Assembly: GCF_002531825.1 (NCBI RefSeq)
Contig: NZ_NWSX01000001.1
Span: forward strand, 1 to 64,000
Reading direction: 5' to 3'
Length of the DNA: 64,000 nucleotides
Source: Rhizobium sp. J15
Lineage (GTDB): Bacteria; Pseudomonadota; Alphaproteobacteria; Rhizobiales; Rhizobiaceae
How positions within the stretch are numbered: position 1 is the first letter of the stretch; each line of letters opens with the position of its first letter. Under the pieces are notes generated by a model. It was not told the DNA's origin. It made no database searches and worked only from the letters and a program-made list of their open reading frames with translations. This document shows, piece after piece, positions 55,204 through 61,432 of this stretch. Position numbers and translations under genes: made by a program.

Positions 55204-56496
55204 ATGGCTGAATTCAGGATTGCGCCGGATCTGGTCGCGACGGAAAATGAAAAACGGGCGGCGGCGCTGAAAGCCGATTACGACGCATTGGGTGCGACGC
55301 TTGATCGCCGTGGCGTCGATATCGAGGCGGTGACGCGCAAGGTCGGCGAATTTTTCGTCGCCGTTCCGTCCTGGGGCGTGGGCACCGGCGGCACCCGCTT
55401 TGCCCGTTTTCCCGGCACCGGCGAACCGCGCGGCATCTTCGACAAGCTCGACGATTGCGCCGTCATCAACCAGCTGACGCGGGCCACGCCGAACGTCTCG
55501 CTGCATATTCCCTGGGACAAGGCGGATGCACGGGAATTGAAAGCGAAGGGCGACGCGCTCGGCCTTGGTTTCGATGCGATGAATTCGAATACCTTTTCCG
55601 ATGCGCCGGGACAGGCCCATTCTTACAAATACGGCTCGCTCAGCCATACGGATGCGGCAACGCGCGCCCAGGCGGTCGAGCATAATCTCGAATGCATCGA
55701 GATCGGCAAGGCGATCGGCTCCAAGGCGCTGACGGTCTGGATCGGTGACGGCTCGAACTTCCCCGGCCAGAGCAATTTCACCAGGGCATTCGAGCGCTAC
55801 CTCGCTTCGATGGCCGACATTTACAAGGCGCTGCCCGACGATTGGAAGCTCTTCACCGAGCACAAGATGTATGAGCCGGCCTTTTATTCGACGATCGTGC
55901 AGGATTGGGGCACCAACTACCTGATCGCCCAGACGCTCGGCCCTAAGGCCCATTGCCTCGTCGACCTCGGCCACCATGCGCCGAACACCAATATCGAGAT
56001 GATCGTCGCCCGCCTGATTCAGTTCGGCAAACTCGGCGGCTTCCACTTCAACGATTCGAAATATGGCGATGACGATCTCGACGCCGGTTCGATCGATCCC
56101 TACCGGCTGTTCCTCGTGTTCAACGAGCTGGTCGATGCCGAGCAGCGCGGCGTCAACGACTTCAATCCGGCCCATATGATCGACCAGTCGCACAATGTCA
56201 CCGATCCGATCGAGAGCCTGATCAACAGCGCCAACGAAATCCGCCGCGCCTATGCGCAGGCGCTGATCGTCGACCGCAAGGCGCTCGATGGCTACCAGCA
56301 GGACAATGACGCGCTGATGGCGTCGGAAACACTGAAGCGTGCCTATCGCGCCGATGTCGAGCCGATCCTCGCCGAGGCCCGCCGCAGGGCCGGCGGCGCG
56401 ATCGATCCCGTTGCCGCCTACCGCGCCAGCGGCTACCGCAAAAAGGTGGCAGCCGAGCGCCCGGCTTCCGTTGCCGGCGGCGGCGGTATCATCTGA
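55204..56496 (+). CDS. rhaI: L-rhamnose isomerase RhaI
   Basis: A 430-residue TIM-barrel isomerase of the Pseudomonas stutzeri-like type, unrelated in length to E. coli RhaA. Metal-site motifs are HKMYEPAFYSTIVQDWGTNY, CLVDLGHHAPNTNIE and GGFHFNDSKYGDDDLDAGSIDP. It converts L-rhamnose to L-rhamnulose for RhaK. GGGAGGAAACA precedes the ATG. It lies after rhaD, separated by the convergent Pmp3 gene, so cotranscription would run antisense through that small gene. Confidence 0.92.
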   Translation: MAEFRIAPDLVATENEKRAAALKADYDALGATLDRRGVDIEAVTRKVGEFFVAVPSWGVGTGGTRFARFPGTGEPRGIFDKLDDCAVINQLTRATPNVSLHIPWDKADARELKAKGDALGLGFDAMNSNTFSDAPGQAHSYKYGSLSHTDAATRAQAVEHNLECIEIGKAIGSKALTVWIGDGSNFPGQSNFTRAFERYLASMADIYKALPDDWKLFTEHKMYEPAFYSTIVQDWGTNYLIAQTLGPKAHCLVDLGHHAPNTNIEMIVARLIQFGKLGGFHFNDSKYGDDDLDAGSIDPYRLFLVFNELVDAEQRGVNDFNPAHMIDQSHNVTDPIESLINSANEIRRAYAQALIVDRKALDGYQQDNDALMASETLKRAYRADVEPILAEARRRAGGAIDPVAAYRASGYRKKVAAERPASVAGGGGII

Positions 56497-56503
56497 GCTT
56501 GAG

Positions 56504-56536
56504 TTGCCGGCGGCGCAGGTGATGCGCTGCCGGCAA
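56504..56536. terminator. Hairpin between convergent rhaI and CMD genes
   Basis: TTGCCGGCGGCGCA (56504-56517) pairs with TGCGCTGCCGGCAA (56523-56536) through 14 positions with one G-T, loop GGTGA. It lies between two convergent stops and may act in both directions. No T-run is present. Confidence 0.6.
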
Positions 56537-56543
56537 TCATCGT

Positions 56544-57002
56544 TTACGGCTTCCAGGCACCGGCGATCTGCCGGGTGGCAATGTTCAGCCGGTTCCAGAC
56601 ATTGATATTGGCGATGGCGATGACGAGAGCCGCGAGGCTCCTGCCGTCATAATGCCGCGTCGCTTCGTCCCAGATCTCGTCCGGCACCGGATCGGCGCGG
56701 TCGCTGACGCGGGTCACCGCTTCGGTCAGCGCCAGGGCTGCCCGCTCGGCATCGCTGAAATAGGGCGTGTCGCGCCAGGCGCTGACGGCAAAAAGCCTTT
56801 CATCCGTTTCGCCGAGTTTCTTCGCGATGCGCGGATGGCCGTCGATGCAGACGCTGCAGCCGTTGATCTGGCTGGCGCGAAGATTGACGAGTTCGAGCAG
56901 TTTCGGCGAAAGGCCGGCCTCGGCCGGAACCTTGCCGAGGGCAGTCAGCGCCTGCATGGCGGCGGGAAGGACGAGGGCGGGATTTCCCATTCTTTCCTGC
57001 AT
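56544..57002 (-). CDS. AhpD/carboxymuconolactone decarboxylase (CMD) family protein
   Basis: A 152-residue all-helical peroxidase-like protein. The redox motif is INGCSVCIDGH near residues 51-61, with the two cysteines and proton-relay His of AhpD-type enzymes; the preceding LLELVNLRASQ is conserved. The start at 57002 follows AAGGAGA. In many bacteria such a CMD gene is the partner of an ECF41 sigma factor, as here on the opposite strand, and it has its own promoter of the same type. Confidence 0.88.
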   Translation of the reverse strand: MQERMGNPALVLPAAMQALTALGKVPAEAGLSPKLLELVNLRASQINGCSVCIDGHPRIAKKLGETDERLFAVSAWRDTPYFSDAERAALALTEAVTRVSDRADPVPDEIWDEATRHYDGRSLAALVIAIANINVWNRLNIATRQIAGAWKP

Positions 57003-57047
57003 GATATGTCTCCTTGATGCGTTTACGGTTCGACGATCCGCCGGCGC

Positions 57048-57074
57048 TGTCACATCGGCCGGTTTTCATTCGTC
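57048..57074 (+). promoter_or_regulatory. ECF41-type promoter for the sigma factor gene
   Basis: TGTCACA (57048-57054), 16 bases, then CGTC (57071-57074). This equals the target published for ECF41 sigma factors (TGTCACA at -35 and CGTC at -10, from memory). It lies 37 bases before the sigma gene start, implying positive autoregulation. Confidence 0.8.
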
Positions 57075-57082
57075 ATAGCCTT

Positions 57083-57109
57083 GACGGAACGCAGCGAAGG
57101 AATGTGACG
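57083..57109 (-). promoter_or_regulatory. ECF41-type promoter for the CMD gene
   Basis: Read on the minus strand: CGTCACA (57109-57103), 16 bases, CGTC (57086-57083). It differs from the sigma gene promoter by one base at the first -35 position and has the same spacing. It points to the CMD gene. Its -35 adjoins the sigma gene start codon. Confidence 0.75.
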
Positions 57110-57110
57110 G

Positions 57111-57977
57111 ATGAACGAGAAAAAATGGCTGACCGATGAATTCGAGGCGAACAGGGCGCATCTCAGCGCCGCCGCCTATCGCATGCTCGGCTCGCGCAGC
57201 GAGGCTGATGATGCCGTTCAGGAGGCCTGGCTGCGGCTGAACCGTGCTGATACGAGCGACGTCGGCAATCTCGGCGGCTGGTTGACGACGGTGGTGGCGC
57301 GCATCTGCCTCGACATGCTGCGGGCGCGCAAGACCCGGCGCGAGGAGCCGCTGGATATGCCCGCGCATGCCGGAATTGCCGATCGGGCCAAGGATCCGGA
57401 GCGCGAAGCAGCCTTCGCCGATTCCGTGGGGCTGGCGCTGCTTGTGGTATTGCAGACGCTGGCGCCCGCCGAGCGTGTCGCCTTCGTGCTGCACGACATG
57501 TTCGACCTGCCCTTCGACGAGATCGCGCCGATCATCGGCCGCTCCTCCGCCGCCACCCGCCAGCTCGCAAGCCGCGCCCGCCGCAGGGTGCAGGGCGTGG
57601 ACGAGGCGCCTGATGTCGATTTTACCCGGAAGCGGGCGATCGCCGAGGCCTTTCTGGCAGCTTCCCGCAACAGCGATCTGGAGGCGCTGCTTGCGGTGCT
57701 CGCCCCCGACGTCGTCTTTCGGCCCGATACGACGGCAGCGCAGTACGGCATCGGCGCAATGCGCGGCGCGGCTGGTGTGGCAGAGGCCTTCAAGGGTCGG
57801 GCGCAGGCCGCGGAGCTTGCCATCGTGGGCGGCGAACTTGGATTTGTCGTGGATATTGGCGGCCAGATTCGCGTGGCGGTGACGCTGACGATCGACGATG
57901 GCAGGATCGTCGCGATCGACGCCGTCGCCAATCCGGAGCATCTGCAAGGGATAAACTATTCGATTCTGCGGGATTGA
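57111..57977 (+). CDS. ECF41-type RNA polymerase sigma factor with SnoaL-like C-terminus
   Basis: A 288-residue sigma factor. Region 2 spans about residues 10-75 (YRMLGSRSEADDAVQEAWLRLNR) and region 4 about 115-165 (VAFVLHDMFDLPFDEIAPIIGRSSAATRQLASRARRRV). The remaining 120 residues are a SnoaL/NTF2-like domain (EAFLAASRNSDLEALLAVLAPDVVF), which in ECF41 factors replaces an anti-sigma factor and tunes activity. No anti-sigma gene is present. AAGGA precedes the ATG. Confidence 0.9.
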   Translation: MNEKKWLTDEFEANRAHLSAAAYRMLGSRSEADDAVQEAWLRLNRADTSDVGNLGGWLTTVVARICLDMLRARKTRREEPLDMPAHAGIADRAKDPEREAAFADSVGLALLVVLQTLAPAERVAFVLHDMFDLPFDEIAPIIGRSSAATRQLASRARRRVQGVDEAPDVDFTRKRAIAEAFLAASRNSDLEALLAVLAPDVVFRPDTTAAQYGIGAMRGAAGVAEAFKGRAQAAELAIVGGELGFVVDIGGQIRVAVTLTIDDGRIVAIDAVANPEHLQGINYSILRD

Positions 57978-58050
57978 AAATGTGTGGATTTCGCGCGCTT
58001 CCGCAGGAAACGCGCGCGCTTGCGCGGTGGCCAAGCCGGCGTCATATCCC

Positions 58051-58079
58051 TTGACAGGGAGGCTTGCGTCTTTATTCTA
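58051..58079 (+). promoter_or_regulatory. Sigma-70-like promoter of the amidohydrolase gene
   Basis: TTGACA (58051-58056) and ATTCTA (58074-58079) are separated by 17 bases; an AT-rich run follows. The shared IclR-type element begins 15 bases downstream, suited to block transcription. Confidence 0.5.
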
Positions 58080-58093
58080 TTATAAAGCCTCAT

Positions 58094-58110
58094 ATGTCAT
58101 AGTTATGTAA
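58094..58110 (+). promoter_or_regulatory. Candidate IclR-regulator site, copy 1
   Basis: ATGTCATAGTTATGTAA matches the element upstream of iclR (60316-60332, reverse strand) at 15 of 17 positions, with the same orientation relative to the downstream gene. The core CATA-GT-TATG is a short dyad. Confidence 0.6.
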
Positions 58111-58221
58111 TCGCGTCGGAGATGAGGCCCCCATCTTCAGGTTCCCCATCACTCTCCATAGCGACCGCAGACGGATGATCGGGAGCGATTCCGTTCCGAG
58201 ACTTCGAAAGGAAAGCATATC

Positions 58222-59430
58222 ATGCCCGGCGACCAGGCGAAGAAGCCCCTTCTCCTCACCAATGTCAAACCGATAGCTTTCGGGGCCGGCGCAGGCGAGG
58301 GCGCTCTGGACATTCTCGTCAATGCCGATGGCAGGATCGCCGAGATCGGTCCGTCGCTCGCGGTCTCTGAGGACGTCACGCGCATCGACGGCAAGGGCGC
58401 CTTCATTTCGCCGGGCTGGATCGATCTGCATGTACATATCTGGCACGGCGGCACCGATATTTCGATCCGCCCTTCCGAATGCGGCGTCGAGCGCGGCGTC
58501 ACCACGCTGGTCGATGCCGGTTCGGCCGGCGAGGCGAATTTCCACGGCTTTCGGGAATATATCATCGAGCCCTCGCGCGAGCGCATCAAGGCCTTCCTCA
58601 ATCTCGGTTCGATCGGTCTCGTCGCCTGCAACCGTGTGGCCGAACTCAGGGATATAAGAGATATCGATCTCGACCGTATCCTTGAGGTCTATGCCGCAAA
58701 CAGCGAGCACATCGTCGGTCTCAAGGTGCGTGCCAGCCATGTCATCACCGGCTCCTGGGGCGTCACCCCGGTCAAGCTCGGCAAGAAAATCGCCAAGATC
58801 CTGAAAGTGCCGATGATGGTGCATGTCGGCGAGCCGCCGGCGCTTTATGATGAAGTGCTGGAGATTCTCGGCCCGGGCGATGTCGTCACTCACTGCTTCA
58901 ACGGCAAGGCCGGTTCGAGCATCATGGAGGATGAGGATCTTTTCTATCTCGCCGAGCGCTGCGCTTCCGAGGGCATCCGCCTCGACATCGGCCATGGCGG
59001 CGCCTCCTTCTCCTTCAAGGTGGCGGAAGCGGCGATCGCGCGCGGGCTGCTGCCGTTCTCGATCTCGACTGATCTGCACGGCCATTCGATGAACTTCCCG
59101 GTCTGGGATCTGGCGACGACGATGTCGAAGCTGCTCAGCGTCGGCATGCCCTTCGACAAGGTGGTGGAGGCCGTCACCCATGCGCCAGCATCCGTCATCA
59201 AGCTGCCGATGCAGAACCGGCTTTCCGTCGGCGCAAAAGCCGAATTCACCATCTTCGATCTCGTCGATTCCGAACTCGAAGCGACGGATTCCAACGGTGA
59301 CGTGTCGATCCTCAACAACCTGTTCGAGCCGCGCCACGCGGTGATCGGCGCCGAGGCCTTCGCTGCCAGCCGCTACGTGCCGCGGGCGCGCAAGCTCGTG
59401 CGCCACAGCCACGGTTATTCCTACCGGTAG
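58222..59430 (+). CDS. Amidohydrolase-superfamily deacetylase/esterase (cog3964 type)
   Basis: A 402-residue metal hydrolase. The HxH metal ligands are in SPGWIDLHVHIWHGG; further sites are LKVRASHVI (bridging region), MMVHVGEPP, THCFNGKAG and the distal Asp in ISTDLHGHSMNFP. Proteins of this type, once called dihydroorotases, were shown in Agrobacterium (Atu3266) to hydrolyse acetyl-(R)-mandelate-like esters and N-acetyl-D-amino acid-like compounds (from memory). The true substrate here is not known. It is convergent with an IclR regulator that shares its operator-like motif. Confidence 0.83.
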   Translation: MPGDQAKKPLLLTNVKPIAFGAGAGEGALDILVNADGRIAEIGPSLAVSEDVTRIDGKGAFISPGWIDLHVHIWHGGTDISIRPSECGVERGVTTLVDAGSAGEANFHGFREYIIEPSRERIKAFLNLGSIGLVACNRVAELRDIRDIDLDRILEVYAANSEHIVGLKVRASHVITGSWGVTPVKLGKKIAKILKVPMMVHVGEPPALYDEVLEILGPGDVVTHCFNGKAGSSIMEDEDLFYLAERCASEGIRLDIGHGGASFSFKVAEAAIARGLLPFSISTDLHGHSMNFPVWDLATTMSKLLSVGMPFDKVVEAVTHAPASVIKLPMQNRLSVGAKAEFTIFDLVDSELEATDSNGDVSILNNLFEPRHAVIGAEAFAASRYVPRARKLVRHSHGYSYR

Positions 59431-59450
59431 GATCTACCGACGCAAGACGC

Positions 59451-60296
59451 TCAGCGGTTTCGCCAGCCCATCAGCTTTTCGATCCGCTCTGCCGAATTGC
59501 GCACATGCGCGGTGTAGTGGTTCTCGTCGGAAAAGGCCTTCTGCTCCGGCAGCACGATGGAAATGGTGGCGACGCACTGGCCGTCGCGGTCGCAGATCGG
59601 CGAGGCGATGCAGGCCACCGCATAATCCGATTCCCCTGCCTGGATCGACAGGCGCGCCTCGAAGGCCTTGCCGGCGACTTCCGACAGCGTGCCGGGATCG
59701 ATCTCGGCGCGGCCGGTCGGCGACGAGCGTGCGCAGCGCTTGAAGAGTTCGATGCGCTCCTCCTCCGGCAGATGGCCGACGAGCAGTCGGCCCGACGCCG
59801 TCCAGTTCAGCGGCACCCGAGTGCCGACGCGCGACGCCACCTGGAAGTGGCTCGGGCCGTCGGCCATGGCAAGCACCAGCATATAATCCCCGTCGCGGCC
59901 GCAGACCTGCACGGTTTCGCCGGCCTGGCGGCAGAGATCGTGCATTTCGTGGGTGGCGATGCTCATGAAATCCAGCGACCGCGCATAAGCGAGGCCGTAA
60001 TGATAGAGCCGCGCGCCGAGCCAGATCGAACCATCCGCCTGGCGCGTCAGCATGTTCTTCTCGACCAGATCGTCGACGATGACGTAGACGGTGGACAGCG
60101 GCGCCTTCACCGCCTTGGCAATGGCGTAGACGCCGGCCGGCGAACCGGTCTCATAGAGATGATCGATCACCTGAAGCGCCCGGTCGATGCCGCTGACACG
60201 GGCGCGGCGCGCACCCTTGCCCCCGGCCTCGCTCGCAAGGACCTCATCTTCGGAATAAACTGCGGGTGATGTCTTTCCGTCCAATTCCACGCACCT
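59451..60296 (-). CDS. IclR-family transcriptional regulator
   Basis: A 281-residue regulator from the chosen ATG at 60296. The winged helix (about residues 25-85) reads AIAKAVKAPLSTVYVIVDDLVEKNMLT, and the C-terminal effector domain contains RVGTRVPLNWTASGRLLVGHL and SAGESDYAVACIASPICD-like ligand-loop sequence. No good ribosome site precedes this ATG or the alternative at 60314; the operator-like motif at 60316-60332 abuts the latter, which favours the shorter form. It likely controls the convergent amidohydrolase gene and itself. Confidence 0.83.
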   Translation of the reverse strand, partial: RCVELDGKTSPAVYSEDEVLASEAGGKGARRARVSGIDRALQVIDHLYETGSPAGVYAIAKAVKAPLSTVYVIVDDLVEKNMLTRQADGSIWLGARLYHYGLAYARSLDFMSIATHEMHDLCRQAGETVQVCGRDGDYMLVLAMADGPSHFQVASRVGTRVPLNWTASGRLLVGHLPEEERIELFKRCARSSPTGRAEIDPGTLSEVAGKAFEARLSIQAGESDYAVACIASPICDRDGQCVATISIVLPEQKAFSDENHYTAHVRNSAERIEKLMGWRNR

Positions 60297-60315
60297 CATG
60301 AACACTGCGATCATG

Positions 60316-60332
60316 TTACATTACTATGGCAT
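60316..60332 (-). promoter_or_regulatory. Candidate IclR-regulator site, copy 2
   Basis: On the minus strand ATGCCATAGTAATGTAA, 15 of 17 matches to copy 1. It stands directly upstream of iclR, consistent with autoregulation. Confidence 0.6.
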
Positions 60333-60482
60333 AGAGGTCGCTGTGGCAAATCGCAACATTTTGTAGATTGATCGCGGCAACGGATCGCCTACGGCGCCGT
60401 TCGCCTGCTTGGAAAAACGCTACGACAAAACGTGGAACAACAAGCGTCAGCCTGAGTTTGAGCGTGAACCCAGGAGGTCATC

Positions 60483-61340
60483 ATGACAAACTACCCGACA
60501 CCGCCTTTCCCGTCCCAGAAGCAGCCGATGCCGGGTTTTACCGCGCAGATGGATCCCATTCCCGATCATGGTGAGGAGAGCTATCGCGGCTCCGACCGCT
60601 TGAACGGCAAGCGGGCGATCATTACCGGCGGCGATAGCGGCATCGGCCGGGCGGTGGCGATCGCCTATGCCCGGGAAGGCGCCGATCTCGTCATTTCCTA
60701 TCTCGACGAGGATGAAGATGCCGACGAGACGAAGCGGCTGGTCGAGCAGGCCGGCCGCAAGGCCGTGCTGATCAGCGGCGACATTCAGGATCCGAACCAT
60801 TGCAGGCAGATCGTCGAGACAGCGGTCAAGGAGCTTGGCGGCATCGACATTCTCGTCAACAACGCCGCGCATCAGGCGAGCTTCAAGAGCATCGACGAGA
60901 TCAGCGACGAGGAATGGGAACTGACCTTCAAGGTCAATATCCACGCGATGTTCTACCTGACCAAGGCGGCGGTGCCCCATATGAAACCCGGCAGCGCCAT
61001 CATCAACACGGCTTCGATCAATTCCGACAATCCGAACCCGACGCTGCTTGCCTATGCGACGACCAAGGGCGCGATCCAGAATTTTACCGCCGGCCTCGCC
61101 CAGCTTCTGGCCGAGAAGGGCATTCGCGCCAATGCCGTGGCGCCGGGGCCGATCTGGACGCCGCTCATCCCTTCGACGCTGCCCGAGGACAGCGTCAGCA
61201 ATTTCGGCAAGCAGGTGCCGATGAAGCGGCCCGGCCAGCCGGCCGAACTTGCGACAGCCTATGTGATGCTGGCCGATCCTTTGTCGAGCTATGTCTCCGG
61301 CACGACAATCGCGGTCACCGGCGGCAAGCCGATCCTTTGA
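60483..61340 (+). CDS. Short-chain dehydrogenase, GSP39/YghA-like
   Basis: A 285-residue SDR with the extended N-terminus (PMPGFTAQMDPIPDHGEESY) typical of the YghA/general stress protein 39 group. Cofactor motif ITGGDSGIGRAVA near residue 49, NNAAH, catalytic Ser in INTASINS and YATTKGA. Such enzymes are NADP-linked and often osmotic or general stress proteins. AGGAGG precedes the ATG. Monocistronic by spacing. Confidence 0.87.
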   Translation: MTNYPTPPFPSQKQPMPGFTAQMDPIPDHGEESYRGSDRLNGKRAIITGGDSGIGRAVAIAYAREGADLVISYLDEDEDADETKRLVEQAGRKAVLISGDIQDPNHCRQIVETAVKELGGIDILVNNAAHQASFKSIDEISDEEWELTFKVNIHAMFYLTKAAVPHMKPGSAIINTASINSDNPNPTLLAYATTKGAIQNFTAGLAQLLAEKGIRANAVAPGPIWTPLIPSTLPEDSVSNFGKQVPMKRPGQPAELATAYVMLADPLSSYVSGTTIAVTGGKPIL

Positions 61341-61397
61341 TGCAGGTCGCCCGGGATTGGCGGTTCCGGGGCAAAAACATGCATGACACAAGGAACT

Positions 61398-61432
61398 GAA
61401 GCGTATCTTTAAGATCTGATGCGATGCGCTTC
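61398..61432. terminator. Stem-loop between convergent genes
   Basis: GAAGCGTATC (61398-61407) pairs with GATGCGCTTC (61423-61432), one G-T pair. It overlaps the last two bases of the oxoprolinase gene and lies 57 bases after the SDR stop. The surrounding sequence resembles a repeat common at gene ends in Rhizobium. No long T-run is present. Confidence 0.55.

Larger units (their letters stand above)
57978..58221. other. Intergenic region before the amidohydrolase
   Basis: No gene is seen. The first 50 bases are GC-rich alternating sequence that can fold after the sigma gene. The later part holds a promoter-like TTGACA at 58051 and a 17-bp element shared with the iclR upstream region. Confidence 0.5.

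Noticed and set aside
52657..56193. An 1178-codon open frame on the minus strand
   Set aside because: It is antisense to rhaD and rhaI, has low-complexity Arg/Gly/Asp-rich composition and no domain. High-GC genes with strong third-position bias leave such frames open on the opposite strand.
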